Part shown: one piece after another, positions 1-9,178 of the stretch | How the letters are laid out: the number at the start of each line of letters is the position of its first letter | How positions within the stretch are numbered: position 1 is the first letter of the stretch | From: Actinorugispora endophytica | GTDB taxonomy: Bacteria; Actinomycetota; Actinomycetes; Streptosporangiales; Streptosporangiaceae | Length of the DNA stretch: 64,000 nt | NCBI RefSeq assembly: GCF_004363075.1 | Contig: NZ_SNYN01000003.1 | Location: 62,001-126,000, forward strand | Reading direction: 5' to 3' | Notes under the pieces: generated by a model | Seen by the model: only the letters and a program-made list of their open reading frames with translations | Databases searched by the model: none | What the model was told of the DNA's origin: nothing | Program-made: the position numbers and the translations under genes

Positions 1-1
1 C

Positions 2-1384
2 CTCGCCGGCCTCACCGGCCCCGACAGCGCCATCAGCGGGGAACAGGAGGGCGTCCTGCTGGTCGACGGCGAACCCGCCACCCGGCGGCGCGGCCGCGTC
101 GGCCTGGTCAGCCAGGACCCCGAGACCCAGCTGGTGATGGCCCGAGCGGGCGACGACGTCGCCTTCGGACCGGAGAACCTGGGCGTCGAGCGCGACGAGG
201 TCTGGCGGCGCGTGGACGCCGCCCTCGGCGAGGTCGCCTTCCCCTACGGGCGCGACCACTCCACCGGCGCGCTGTCGGGCGGGGAGAAGCAGCGGCTCGT
301 CATCGCCGGGACGCTCGCCATGCGCCCCCGGCTGCTGCTGCTGGACGAGCCCACCGCGAACCTGGACCCCGCGGGGGCCGAGCTCATCCGCGGGGTCCTG
401 GCCCGGCTGCTGGCCGCCACCGAGGCCACCCTCGTCCTGGTGGAGCACCGCGTCGCCGAGGTCGTGGACCTGGTGGACCGCGTCGTCGTGGTCGAACCCG
501 GCGGCGGCGTCATCGCCGACGGCGCCCCCCGCGCGGTCTTCGCCGAGCACGGCAGGGCGCTCGCCGGGCAGGGGGTGTGGGTCCCGGGTGGCGAGCCCGA
601 CCCCGGGCTCGCCCCCGCTCCCGGGGGGCCGGTCCTCATCGAGGCCGTGGACTGCCTCGTGCGCACCCCGCCCGACCTGGGCATGCGCGCGGCCCCGGCG
701 CGCACCGTCCTGAGCGGTGTGCGCGCCGCCGTCGCCGCGGGGACCGCCACCGCCCTCACCGGGCCCAACGGCGCGGGCAAGTCCACGCTGCTGACGCTGC
801 TGGCCGGGCTCGCCAGGCCGCGCGCCGGGGCGGTGCTGCCGCGCGGCCCCCTCGCCGAGGCCGACGCCCGTCCGCTGGCCAGGTGGCCCGCGCGGCGGCT
901 CGCCCGGCACATCGGCACGGTGTTCCAGCACGCCGAGGACCAGTTCGTCACCGCCACCGTGCGGGACGAGCTGCGGTTCGCGCCGCTGAGGGCCGGGATG
1001 GGCCGGGCGGAGACGGACGCGTGGGTGGACGAGCTGCTGGAGCGGCTGCGGCTGGCCCGGCTCGCCGACGCGCACCCCTTCACGCTGTCGGGAGGCGAGA
1101 AGCGGCGGCTCTCGGTGGCCACCGCGCTCAGCTCCGGCCCCGCGCACGCCCCCGACGCGCTGGTCCTGGACGAGCCCACCTTCGGCCAGGACACCAGGAC
1201 CTGGGCCGAACTCGTGGAACTGCTGGGCGACCTGCGCGCCCAGGGGCGGGCGATCGTCATGGCCACACACGACGCGCTGCTGCTGCGGCACCTCGCCGAC
1301 ACGCGCCTCCGCGTCGCCGACGGCCGGGTCACCCCCGTGGAGCGCCCGGACGGCGTGGAGCGCCCGGACGGAGGGACGCGATGA
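2..1384 (+). CDS. ECF-type ABC transporter ATPase, two fused nucleotide-binding domains (5' partial)
   Basis: Energises an energy-coupling-factor vitamin or metal importer at the inner membrane face. The frame is open from base 2, so the start codon and the first Walker A lie before the window. The first domain shows a Q-loop of ECF type (SQDPETQLVMA), signature LSGGEKQRLVIAG and Walker B LLLLDEPTANLD. The second has a complete Walker A (GPNGAGKST), Q-loop (FQHAEDQFVTATV), signature LSGGEKRRLSVA and Walker B (LVLDEPTFGQD). The fused two-domain form is common in actinobacteria. The stop overlaps the start of the EcfT gene (ATGA), so the two are translationally coupled. The substrate-binding S component is not in the window, so the substrate is unknown. 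Confidence 0.93.
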   Translation, partial: LAGLTGPDSAISGEQEGVLLVDGEPATRRRGRVGLVSQDPETQLVMARAGDDVAFGPENLGVERDEVWRRVDAALGEVAFPYGRDHSTGALSGGEKQRLVIAGTLAMRPRLLLLDEPTANLDPAGAELIRGVLARLLAATEATLVLVEHRVAEVVDLVDRVVVVEPGGGVIADGAPRAVFAEHGRALAGQGVWVPGGEPDPGLAPAPGGPVLIEAVDCLVRTPPDLGMRAAPARTVLSGVRAAVAAGTATALTGPNGAGKSTLLTLLAGLARPRAGAVLPRGPLAEADARPLARWPARRLARHIGTVFQHAEDQFVTATVRDELRFAPLRAGMGRAETDAWVDELLERLRLARLADAHPFTLSGGEKRRLSVATALSSGPAHAPDALVLDEPTFGQDTRTWAELVELLGDLRAQGRAIVMATHDALLLRHLADTRLRVADGRVTPVERPDGVERPDGGTR

Positions 1385-2163
1385 GGACGACCGACCGGGG
1401 GCGGGGCGACCCGATGACCCTCGACGCCCCCGGGGACGGCGGGGCGCGCTACTGGCTGCTGGGGTTCAATCCGGCCGCCAAACTGATCGCCGCGCTGGTC
1501 CTGGCCGTCGGCCTGGTCCCGGCGGTGGACGCGGTGACCGGCGGGGTGGTGCTGGCCGCGGTGCTGCCGCTGGTGCTGTTCAGCGGGGCCGACCGCCGGA
1601 CCCTGCTGGTCCTCGGAGTCCCGTTCCTGTTCATGGGCCTGTCCAGCGGCCTGGTCAACCTCCTGTACGGCGAGGCCGGGCCGCTGGGCGCGCTCGGCGC
1701 CGCGGTGCGGCTGCTGGCCATCGCGCTTCCCGGCATCCTGGCCGCCGTCAGCAGCGACCCGACCGAGACGGCCGACAGCCTCGTGCAGCGGCTCCGGATC
1801 CCCGAGCGGCCCGCCATGGGGGTGCTCGCGGCGCTGCGGCTGATCCCGCTGCTGGCGGGCCAGTGGCGCACCATCACGCTGGCCCGCCGCGCCCGCGGCC
1901 TGGAGGCGGGGCACAACCCGGTCGCGATGACGGCGCTCTTCTTCGGTCGGCTGTTCGCGCTGCTGGTGCGCTCCATCCGGACCGGGACCCTGCTGGCCAC
2001 CGCGATGGACGCCCGCGCCTTCGGCACCGGTCCGCGCTCGCACGCCCGGACCAGCCGGTGGCGCCCGGCCGACACCCTGCTCGTCGCGGCCTGTCCGGTG
2101 CTGCTGGCCGCCGCCTACGCGGTCTCGGCCGGACTCGGCACGCTGACACTGCTGTTCGGCTGA
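1381..2163 (+). CDS. ECF transporter transmembrane component EcfT (CbiQ family)
   Basis: Scaffold membrane subunit that couples the ATPase to the substrate-binding S protein. The 260-residue product has hydrophobic segments near residues 22-60, 75-105, 108-130 and a last one at the C-terminus. Between them lie the two arginine-containing coupling motifs typical of EcfT (ARRARGLEAG and AMDARAFGTG) that contact the ATPases. The ATG overlaps the ATPase stop by four bases. A second ATG lies 12 codons downstream, but the coupled start is preferred. Two hairpins follow, so the operon probably ends here. Confidence 0.9.
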   Translation: MRTTDRGRGDPMTLDAPGDGGARYWLLGFNPAAKLIAALVLAVGLVPAVDAVTGGVVLAAVLPLVLFSGADRRTLLVLGVPFLFMGLSSGLVNLLYGEAGPLGALGAAVRLLAIALPGILAAVSSDPTETADSLVQRLRIPERPAMGVLAALRLIPLLAGQWRTITLARRARGLEAGHNPVAMTALFFGRLFALLVRSIRTGTLLATAMDARAFGTGPRSHARTSRWRPADTLLVAACPVLLAAAYAVSAGLGTLTLLFG

Positions 2164-2165
2164 GC

Positions 2166-2252
2166 TCCGCGGGGCCGGGAGGCGGGGTCCGGCCTCCCGG
2201 TCCTGCGGACGAGGGAAGGGTGTGTCCTCGGGGTCACCTGGACCGAGGACAC
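2166..2252 (+). terminator. Two tandem hairpins after ecfT
   Basis: The first stem has the core ccgggaggc/gcctcccgg (2175-2183 with 2192-2200), extended by tccgc/gcgga. The second stem is gtgtcctcgg/ccgaggacac (2222-2231 with 2243-2252). There is no T tract, as is usual in high-GC actinobacteria. Position after the last transporter gene fits transcription termination. Confidence 0.6.
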
Positions 2253-2413
2253 GCCCCGGTGCCGATTCTGGGCGGGTCCGCCGCCGGACGGCGCGCCGCG
2301 GCGCGCCGACGTGACCGGTTCGGGGCGCGAAGCGAACCGGAGGTTGACGCTCCGGCGCTTCGCGGGCGCCTCCGGATGGTAGGCAGGGGGTGGAAAGCGA
2401 AGCCGCGTGAGAG

Positions 2414-3211
2414 GTGTCGACTGTGGGCGAGTTCGTTCGTGTGGAGACTGACCCCGACAATCCGGCGGTCGCCGTCATCAGGCTGGACCGGCCCAAGATG
2501 AACGCGCTGAACGCCCGGGTCCAGGCCGAGATCGCCGAGGCCGCCGCGCAGGTGGGCGCGGACCGGTCGGTGGCGGCCGTGGTGCTCTACGGCGGGGAGC
2601 GGGTGTTCGCCGCGGGGGCCGACATCAAGGAGATGGCGGACATGGACTACGTCCGCATGGCCGAGCACTCCCGGACGCTCCAGAGCTCCTTCACCGCCGT
2701 GGCCCGGATTCCCAAGCCCGTCATCGCCGCGATCACCGGCTACGCCCTCGGCGGCGGCTGCGAACTGGCGCTGTGCGCGGACTTCCGGGTCGCGGCCGAC
2801 GACGCCAGGCTCGGCCAGCCCGAGATCCTGCTCGGTGTGATCCCGGGCGCGGGCGGCACCCAGCGGCTGCCCCGCCTCATCGGCCCGGCCAGGGCCAAGG
2901 ACCTGATCTTCACCGGTCGGCACGTCGACGCCGCGGAGGCGCTGGCGATCGGCCTGGTGGACTCGGTCGTGCCCGCCGGGGAGGTGTACGCCGCGGCCGT
3001 GTCCATGGCCGCGCGCTACTCGGGCGGTCCGGCGGTCGCGCTGCGCGCGGCCAAGCAGGCCATCGACGCGGGCCTGGAGGTGGACCTGGACAGCGGCCTG
3101 GAGGTCGAGCGGCTCCAGTTCGCCGCGCTGTTCGCCACGGAGGACCAGAAGACCGGCATGCGCGGCTTCGTCGAGCGGGGGCCCGGCAAGGCCGCCTTCT
3201 CGGGGCGGTGA
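2414..3211 (+). CDS. Enoyl-CoA hydratase/isomerase family protein
   Basis: A crotonase-fold enzyme of 265 residues, the usual length, expected to hydrate 2-enoyl-CoA in fatty acid or branched-chain acyl-CoA degradation. Oxyanion-hole segments are visible (FAAGADIKEMADMD and ITGYALGGGCELALCADFR). The two acidic catalytic positions expected of hydratases fall in the segment ARLGQPEILLGVIPGAGGTQRLPR. The GTG start at 2414 sits behind GTGAGAG. The exact substrate cannot be told from sequence. The YbaK gene follows after six bases and is probably co-transcribed. Confidence 0.9.
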   Translation: MSTVGEFVRVETDPDNPAVAVIRLDRPKMNALNARVQAEIAEAAAQVGADRSVAAVVLYGGERVFAAGADIKEMADMDYVRMAEHSRTLQSSFTAVARIPKPVIAAITGYALGGGCELALCADFRVAADDARLGQPEILLGVIPGAGGTQRLPRLIGPARAKDLIFTGRHVDAAEALAIGLVDSVVPAGEVYAAAVSMAARYSGGPAVALRAAKQAIDAGLEVDLDSGLEVERLQFAALFATEDQKTGMRGFVERGPGKAAFSGR

Positions 3212-3217
3212 GCGGGG

Positions 3218-3760
3218 ATGTGGGGGCTCGACGCCCGTCCCGCCGTCGAGCGGACCGACCTGCTGGCCGCGCCGGTCGCCGCGGCGGTGGCCGACTGGAA
3301 GCACACCACCCCGGTGGAGCGGTTGCTGGTGGCCGGGATCGATCCGGAACTCGCGGACACCGCCGAGTTCTGCGCCGCCTACGGCGTGCCGATGGACGCC
3401 TCGGCCAACTGCGTGGTGATCGCGGCCAGGCGTGGTGGTGAGACCCGCCTGGCGGCCTGCGTGCTGCTGGCGACCACCAGGGCCGACGTCAACGGTGTCG
3501 TCCGCAGGCGGCTGGGGGCCCGCAAGGCCGGCTTCGCCCCCCGGGACGACGCGGTGCGGGAAAGCGGTATGGAGTACGGCGGGATCACCCCGGTCGGCCT
3601 CCCCGACGACTGGCCGGTCCTGGTCGACGCCGCCGTGCTCGCCCGGCCGCATGTGGTCGTCGGCAGCGGCCTGCGCCGCTCCAAACTCGTCCTGCCGGGC
3701 GCGGCCCTCGCCGGGCTTCCGGGGGCCGAGGTCGTCGAGGACCTGGCACGACCCGCCTGA
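3218..3760 (+). CDS. YbaK/EbsC (aminoacyl-tRNA editing domain) family protein
   Basis: A 180-residue stand-alone editing-domain protein, related to the ProX/YbaK deacylases that hydrolyse mischarged tRNA such as Cys- or Ala-tRNA(Pro). Family features seen: an N-terminal helical part, the strand pair NCVVIAARR and AACVLLATTRADVN, the central RRRLGARKAGFAPRDD with the conserved Lys, the GGITPVGLP segment, and the C-terminal VVGSGLRRSKLVLPG. It begins six bases after the enoyl-CoA hydratase stop. The in vivo substrate is not deducible. Confidence 0.85.
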   Translation: MWGLDARPAVERTDLLAAPVAAAVADWKHTTPVERLLVAGIDPELADTAEFCAAYGVPMDASANCVVIAARRGGETRLAACVLLATTRADVNGVVRRRLGARKAGFAPRDDAVRESGMEYGGITPVGLPDDWPVLVDAAVLARPHVVVGSGLRRSKLVLPGAALAGLPGAEVVEDLARPA

Positions 3761-4235
3761 GGGGAGGCCCCGGGGCGTCCGGCGGGAGCGCCGGGCCCCC
3801 GGGGCGCGGGTCGCGGCGCCGGGGGCGGGGTCTCGGGGGGTGAGACGGAGAGCGCCCTGATCACCCAAGATCAGCGGACCGCTACGATCCGCACAACCCC
3901 GAGGCCAGGGCCTGTCCGGGAGCCGGCCGGGCAGGCGGCCGCCGATATTCGCGGGAACCGGATCGCCTGTTTTTCCGTCATACTCATGGAGTCCCTCCGT
4001 GGGACGCGTGGGACGTCGAGGGCAAGCTCTTTGCGGCCGTGCGCGATCCGGTTAGCGTGAGGTGACCGCGGTGATACCGCGTGGACCGCCCGGTGTCGCC
4101 GGGAGGCTGTGTCGGCGCGGTCCTGGTGATCGGCGCGGCGCACAGCGCGGCCGGGTTCCGGTGCGCGGGTCCGAAAGATTGCGGCGACCAGGCCGGTTTT
4201 AGGCGGTATGCGGTGTTCGAGGGGATGAGTTCACT
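3761..4235. other. Intergenic region between YbaK-type gene and kinase
   Basis: GC-rich stretch of 475 bases. It should hold the terminator of the upstream pair and the promoter of the kinase gene. No RNA gene was recognised. The only coding candidate is the short minus-strand frame listed separately. Confidence 0.5.
3871..3987 (-). CDS. Possible small protein (38 aa), unconfirmed
   Basis: A short frame reading MSMTEKQAIRFPRI at its N-terminus, preceded on its own strand by a very good ribosome binding site (CGGAGGGACTCC then ATG). The C-terminal half is Gly/Pro/Arg-rich and could be chance in this GC background. No family is recognised. The Shine-Dalgarno match is the main reason to list it. 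Confidence 0.25.
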   Translation of the reverse strand: MSMTEKQAIRFPRISAAACPAGSRTGPGLGVVRIVAVR

Positions 4236-6095
4236 ATGGCAATGACGGCAGGTTTCCCCGAGGCTGAGGGGCTGCCGGAACACATCGGCCCGTACAAGAT
4301 CCGCCGGCGTATCGGCCAGGGCGGAATGGGCGTTGTGTACCAAGCCGTAGACCCTGAAGACCGCCTTGTCGCGGTCAAGGTGCTGCGCTCGGAGGTGGCC
4401 GGGGACGACATCGCCCGGGCCCGTCTGGCCCGCGAGGTCGCGACCATGCGGCGGGTGCGCAGCCGCAACGTCGCCGCGGTCATCGACGCCGACACCAACG
4501 CGCGGCTGCCCTGGGTGGTCACCGAGTACATCCCCGGCCCGACCCTGGACTCCACCGTGACCAACCACGGGCCGCTGCGCGGACGCGCGCTGACCCGGCT
4601 GGTCACCGGCCTGGCCCGGGCGATCGGCGACATCCACGTCGCCGAGGTCATCCACCGGGACCTCAAACCCGGCAACGTGATCATCTCCAACGGCGAGCCG
4701 ATCGTCATCGACTTCGGCATCGCGCACGCGGTCGACGGCGCCAAGCTCACCCAGACCGGCACCTTCGTGGGCACGCCGAGCTATCTGTCCCCCGAGGTCA
4801 TCGAGGGGTCGGACCTGAGCCCGGCGACCGACATCCACGCCTGGGGCGCCACCGTGGCCTTCGCCGCCACCGGCAACCCGCCCTACGGCGCGGGCGCCTT
4901 CGAGGTGATCTTCTTCCGGATCCTCAACGGCGAGATCAACCTGGACGGCATCCCCGACGCGCTGCGCCCGCTGGTCAAGTCCGCCGTGGCGCGCGATGTC
5001 AGTTCCCGCCCCGACGCGGTCCGGCTGCTCGCCGAGACCGAGCGGCTCAACCTGGACCTGCCCTGGACCGAGGCCGACTACCAGGCCTCGGGGCTGACCG
5101 GCAACCACACCGTGGCCGCGAGCCGGCCCGACACGTCCAGGACCGAGGTCGCCCCCGTCGCCGAGAACAGCGACCGCACCATGGCGGCCGGGGCCGAGAG
5201 GGCCCCGGAGCAGACCATGGCCGCGCCCGGGGACGACCCGCGGCGCACCGGGCTGCTGCCCGCCGAGGGCGATCCCGAGGACGACGACTCGCCACCACAT
5301 ACCCAGTTCTTCAACTCCACCCTGCGTCCGGACGAGTTCCGCGACATCCTTCCTCCCGTCGACTACGACGGCGGCCGGGCCAACCGGACCTCCACCTTCT
5401 CCGCGGACGAGTTCGAGGACGACGAGCCCAAGGGGCTGCTCGAGCGGTTCCGCGCGCGCCGCAGGGGCGAGGACCGGCTCAGCGACTACCTGGGCGGGGA
5501 CGACGAGGACGAGTACGACGACCGCGAGGCCCGGCGGCTGCCGTGGCTGCTGGCCGTTCCGGCCGCCCTGTGGATCGTCGGCCTGACCCTCATGGTCCCC
5601 ACCATCGGCTTGATCCTGGGACTGATCGCGGTCTCGATCCTGGGCGGTCTGGACATCGCCAAGCGCGAGCACGCCCGCCGCCTGCACGAGAGGGGCCCGC
5701 GCAACTCCGACAACATGGTCGTGGCGTTGAGCCTGCCGTGGGCGGTCCTGCGTACGCTGGGGTCCGCGGCGGCCTACGGGCTCGGTTACCTGCTGGCCGG
5801 GATCGTGATCGGCATCGGCATCGGGCTGGCGACGGGGAGCAACTCGGCGAACGTGGTGGGCACCTGGGCCGTGGGGATCGTGGTCCTGATGAACTTCCTG
5901 TTCGGTCCGCACGCGCGGGGCGCCCAGCGCCAGGCGCGGTGGCTGGTCGGCAAGATCACCGTCCGCAACCCGTACGTGTACTGGGGGACCATCGTCGCGG
6001 TCAGCCTGATCGCGTTGTTCCTGGTGGTGTTCGGGATCCAGCCCGGCCAGGCGTGGGACCCCCTTCCCGGGCCGTCGGAGTGGTTCGGGTCCTAA
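4236..6095 (+). CDS. Membrane-anchored Ser/Thr protein kinase (Hanks type)
   Basis: A 619-residue signalling kinase. The N-terminal catalytic domain (about residues 18-270) has all core motifs: Gly-rich loop GQGGMGVVY (28-36), ATP-binding Lys48 (AVKVL), HRDLKPGN (140-147, catalytic Asp142), DFG (159-161) and SPE (185-187). An acidic low-complexity linker follows (about 290-435). The C-terminus is hydrophobic with several predicted membrane helices (about 438-480, 500-545, 575-605). No PASTA or other extracellular sensor is visible. This differs from PknB and suggests sensing through the membrane part itself. Promoter and operator were not identified. Confidence 0.93.
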   Translation: MAMTAGFPEAEGLPEHIGPYKIRRRIGQGGMGVVYQAVDPEDRLVAVKVLRSEVAGDDIARARLAREVATMRRVRSRNVAAVIDADTNARLPWVVTEYIPGPTLDSTVTNHGPLRGRALTRLVTGLARAIGDIHVAEVIHRDLKPGNVIISNGEPIVIDFGIAHAVDGAKLTQTGTFVGTPSYLSPEVIEGSDLSPATDIHAWGATVAFAATGNPPYGAGAFEVIFFRILNGEINLDGIPDALRPLVKSAVARDVSSRPDAVRLLAETERLNLDLPWTEADYQASGLTGNHTVAASRPDTSRTEVAPVAENSDRTMAAGAERAPEQTMAAPGDDPRRTGLLPAEGDPEDDDSPPHTQFFNSTLRPDEFRDILPPVDYDGGRANRTSTFSADEFEDDEPKGLLERFRARRRGEDRLSDYLGGDDEDEYDDREARRLPWLLAVPAALWIVGLTLMVPTIGLILGLIAVSILGGLDIAKREHARRLHERGPRNSDNMVVALSLPWAVLRTLGSAAAYGLGYLLAGIVIGIGIGLATGSNSANVVGTWAVGIVVLMNFLFGPHARGAQRQARWLVGKITVRNPYVYWGTIVAVSLIALFLVVFGIQPGQAWDPLPGPSEWFGS

Positions 6096-6336
6096 GCTTA
6101 GGAGAGCCTTCCCTCAATTGACGAGGGGAGGTGGTGTTCGCGCCATTTGCTACCAGTCAGTAACATCGGTCTGGAAGCAGTAGACGAGACAGCGCGGGAC
6201 GGCGTTCCCGGAACGCCGACCCGATGCCGAATCCCGTTCGGGTATTTGGCACTCTTGAGAGAAACCACGGACGCGCCAGCGTCCACGGCGTCCACCAGGG
6301 CGGCGCAGGCAAGGGCAGGGAGGTCGGCCACCGGCC
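6096..6336. promoter_or_regulatory. Upstream region of etfBA with two dyads
   Basis: It holds a 7-bp-arm hairpin (ggcgttc ccg gaacgcc, 6201-6217) and an imperfect outer dyad around ctaccagtcagtaac near 6150. These could be regulator sites for the electron-transfer flavoprotein operon, but no regulator gene is adjacent. Confidence 0.3.
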
Positions 6337-7116
6337 ATGAATATTGTCGTTTTGGTCAAGCAGGTCCCGGACACCGCGACCGAGCGCAAGTTGGACCCGG
6401 CGGACAGCACGGTGGACCGTGCCGCTTCGGACGGTGTGATCAACGAGCTCGACGAGTACGCGATCGAAGAGGCGCTGCTGCTCAAGGAGAAGCACGGCGG
6501 TGAGGTCACCATCCTCAGCGCCGGTCCCGACCAGGCCACGGACTCCATCCGCAAGGCCCTTTCCATGGGCGCGGACAAGGCGGTGCACCTGAACGACGCC
6601 GCGCTGCACGGCTCCGACGCGCTGCAGACCGCCTACGCGCTGGCGCAGGCGCTGGGCACGGTCGAGTACGACCTGGTGATCCTGGGCTCGGAGTCCACCG
6701 ACGCCCGCACCGGCGTCGTGGGCGCGGCGCTGGCCGAGTACCTGGGCCTGCCGCAGCTCACCCTGGCCAACAAGGTCGACATCGACGGCACGTCGGTGCG
6801 GATCCAGCGCCAGACCGACGAGGGCTACGACGTGGTCGAGGCGACGCTGCCGGCCGTCGTCTCGGTCGTCGAGAAGATCAACGAGCCGCGCTACCCGTCG
6901 TTCAAGCTGATCATGGCGGCCAAGAAGAAGCCGGTCGCCAAGCTCGGCGCGGCGGACGCCGGCATCGACACCGCCAGGGTCGGCCTGGCCAACGCCACCA
7001 CCGAGGTCGTGGACTTCGCGGCGGCCCCGCCGCGCGCGGCGGGCACCGTCGTCAAGGACGAGGGCAACGGCGGCGTGCAGATCGCCGACTACCTCGCCGC
7101 CAAGAAGTTCCTGTAA
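6337..7116 (+). CDS. etfB: Electron transfer flavoprotein beta subunit
   Basis: Small subunit of the FAD-containing ETF heterodimer that accepts electrons from acyl-CoA dehydrogenases and passes them to the quinone pool. The 259-residue product has the typical N-terminus MNIVVLVKQVPDTA, the AMP-binding region LGSESTDARTGVVGAALAEYLG, and the EtfB recognition-loop segment LPAVVSVVEKINEPRYPSFKLIMAAKKKP. GGGAGG lies upstream of the ATG. etfA follows after 25 bases with its own strong ribosome binding site, so the two form an operon. Confidence 0.96.
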   Translation: MNIVVLVKQVPDTATERKLDPADSTVDRAASDGVINELDEYAIEEALLLKEKHGGEVTILSAGPDQATDSIRKALSMGADKAVHLNDAALHGSDALQTAYALAQALGTVEYDLVILGSESTDARTGVVGAALAEYLGLPQLTLANKVDIDGTSVRIQRQTDEGYDVVEATLPAVVSVVEKINEPRYPSFKLIMAAKKKPVAKLGAADAGIDTARVGLANATTEVVDFAAAPPRAAGTVVKDEGNGGVQIADYLAAKKFL

Positions 7117-7141
7117 GCGACGAGACGAGAGGAGAAAGATC

Positions 7142-8086
7142 ATGGCTGAGGTCCTCGTCCTCGTCGACCACGTCGACGGACAGGTCAAGAAGGTCGCCCT
7201 GGAGCTGCTGACCGCGGCCCGCCGCATCGGCGAGCCCGCCGCGGTGGTCGTCGGGGAGGCCACCGACGGCATCAAGGCCAAGCTCGCCGAGTACGGCGCG
7301 GAGAAGGTCTACACGGCCCCGGCCGAACTCGACGACTACGTCGTGGCGCCCAAGGCCGAACTGCTGGCCACGCTGGCCACCGACAGGTCCGCCGCCGCGG
7401 TCCTGCTCTCGGCCACCGCCGAGAACAAGGAGATCGCCGGGCGCACCGCGGTCAAGCTGGGCTCCGGCGTGCTCACCGACGTCGTCGACATCACCGCCGA
7501 CGTGGTCGCCGAGCACTCGGTCTTCGGTGGCGCCGTCGTCACGCACGCCAAGGTCAGGACCGGTGTACCGGTGGTGGCCGTGCGCCCGAACGCGATCGCC
7601 GCCGAGGCCGCGCCCGGCGCCGCGGTCGAGGAGGCCGTCTCGGTCGAGCTGTCGGACTCCGCGAAGGCCGCCCGCGTCACCGAGCGCGTGAAGCAGGAGC
7701 AGGGCTCGCGTCCGGAGCTCACCGAGGCCGCCGTCGTGGTCTCCGGTGGCCGCGGCGTGGGCGGCGACGACTTCTCCGTCGTCGAGAACCTGGCCGACTC
7801 GCTCGGCGGGGCCGTGGGCGCCTCCCGTGCCGCGGTCGACTCGGGCTGGTACCCCAACGCGTTCCAGGTGGGGCAGACCGGCAGGACCGTCTCGCCGAAC
7901 CTCTACATCGCCCTGGGCATCTCCGGCGCCATCCAGCACCGGGCGGGCATGCAGACGTCCAAGACGATCGTCGCGGTCAACAAGGACCCCGAGGCTCCGC
8001 TGCTGGAGATCTCGGACTTCGCGGTGGTCGGCGACCTGCACAAGGTCGCCCCGCAGCTGACCGAGGAGATCAACAAGCGCAAGTAG
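7142..8086 (+). CDS. etfA: Electron transfer flavoprotein alpha subunit
   Basis: Large ETF subunit of 314 residues, normal length. The C-terminal FAD-binding domain shows [10 protein letters not shown], the [20 protein letters not shown] segment, [25 protein letters not shown] and the final [20 protein letters not shown], all characteristic of EtfA. The ATG at 7142 follows AGAGGAGAAAGATC. A long perfect hairpin follows the stop codon. The partner acyl-CoA dehydrogenase and ETF:quinone oxidoreductase are not in the window. Confidence 0.96.
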   Translation: MAEVLVLVDHVDGQVKKVALELLTAARRIGEPAAVVVGEATDGIKAKLAEYGAEKVYTAPAELDDYVVAPKAELLATLATDRSAAAVLLSATAENKEIAGRTAVKLGSGVLTDVVDITADVVAEHSVFGGAVVTHAKVRTGVPVVAVRPNAIAAEAAPGAAVEEAVSVELSDSAKAARVTERVKQEQGSRPELTEAAVVVSGGRGVGGDDFSVVENLADSLGGAVGASRAAVDSGWYPNAFQVGQTGRTVSPNLYIALGISGAIQHRAGMQTSKTIVAVNKDPEAPLLEISDFAVVGDLHKVAPQLTEEINKRK

Positions 8087-8103
8087 CGCCTGGACCGGGC
8101 GCG

Positions 8104-8148
8104 GGGCGGCGGCCCCGGGAGGAGTGATCCCTCCCGGGGCCGCCGCCC
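8104..8148 (+). terminator. Terminator hairpin after etfA
   Basis: Perfect 19-bp inverted repeat (8104-8122 with 8130-8148) with a seven-base loop. It lies between the convergent etfA and the minus-strand sigma partner gene, so it could serve both. Confidence 0.8.
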
Positions 8149-8191
8149 TTTCGCGTGCCCGCGCCGCCGCCGCCGAACAGCCGGGGCCCGT

Positions 8192-9178
8192 TCAGGAGCC
8201 CGGGACCGGGGAGCTCATGGTGTCCAGCGACTCGCAGGCGGCGGTCGCGGGGGCGCCGGCGGCCTCCGCGGCGTCGAGGGCCTCGGGGGAGTCGCAGGGC
8301 AGCTGCTCGGTCTCCGTCCCGGGGCCCACGAACAGCAGGACCGAGTCGTCGCTCGTGCCCACGACGTCGTGGACGTACCAGTCGCCGGGGACCTCGTCCC
8401 CGGCGACCACCCGGGAGGCGCCCACACCGCTCGGCGTCCCGTCCGATGTGAGGAAGTCGACCTGGTAGCGGTAGTCGGAGGCGCGCATCCCCCGTTCGGC
8501 CAGCGCGTCGCGGGCCTCCGAGACCCGCATGCCGGCCAGGTCGGCGTCCTCCAGGATCTCGCCGGGGTCGGTGACCAGGCCGGAGGACCGGTACTCCTCG
8601 CCCTCGGCCGGGGCGCGGCCGAACACCAGCCGGACCGGGTCGGGATGGTCGAGGGGGATCCGCACGCCGATCGCGCAGCCGCCCAGGGTCGCCGCGCACT
8701 CCCCGGGCGCCTCGATGACCTCGATCCCGCCCCCGGCGTCGCTCATGACGATCCGCCCGACCAGGGTCGGGGAGGCGGGGACGAGGCTCAGGTCCACGTC
8801 GAGCCCGTACTCCTCGAACTGGTGGGCGTACTCGACGGGGTCGGCCACGGGGTCGTTGACGGTCACGTCGAGGTAGCCGCCGTCCTCGGAGATCGCCAGT
8901 ACGTCGGCCTCTGCGGCGGGCGGTCCCGCGGGGGAGGACGGGGAGACCAGGGCGGTGCCCACGACCGCGGCTCCGGCCAGGCCGGCCGCCACCGGGATGC
9001 CGATCAGCAGGCTGCGGCGGCGGAGGGGGTTTCCTGCCATGGTGGTTTCCTTGCTCTGTCGGATGATCATGGAACGGAGTTCGCGTGCGGCCGGGCCGGC
9101 CGGATCGTGCGCGAACGGCGCCTCCACACGGGGGGCGAGCCGCCCCACGACGCGGTCGATGCCTTCATCGGCCCTCAT
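8192..9178 (-). CDS. Membrane protein paired with sigma factor (possible anti-sigma), PASTA-like C-terminus
   Basis: A 328-residue protein whose ATG overlaps the stop of the sigma factor gene (ATGA), a classic sigma/partner arrangement. The N-terminal 50 residues are cytosolic and short, without a zinc-binding HxxxCxxC motif. One membrane helix follows ([24 protein letters not shown], about 56-79) and then an extracellular domain of about 245 residues. Part of that domain ([21 protein letters not shown]) resembles a PASTA repeat. The role as regulator of the sigma factor is inferred from gene context only. Confidence 0.75.
   Translation of the reverse strand: MRADEGIDRVVGRLAPRVEAPFAHDPAGPAARELRSMIIRQSKETTMAGNPLRRRSLLIGIPVAAGLAGAAVVGTALVSPSSPAGPPAAEADVLAISEDGGYLDVTVNDPVADPVEYAHQFEEYGLDVDLSLVPASPTLVGRIVMSDAGGGIEVIEAPGECAATLGGCAIGVRIPLDHPDPVRLVFGRAPAEGEEYRSSGLVTDPGEILEDADLAGMRVSEARDALAERGMRASDYRYQVDFLTSDGTPSGVGASRVVAGDEVPGDWYVHDVVGTSDDSVLLFVGPGTETEQLPCDSPEALDAAEAAGAPATAACESLDTMSSPVPGS

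Noticed and set aside
244-2496. Very long open frames on the strand opposite to real genes (for example minus 244-2496, 18473-20644, 30926-34054).
   Set aside because: Typical high-GC shadow frames: Arg/Pro/Gly/Ala-rich translations without motifs, lying over genes with clear homology.
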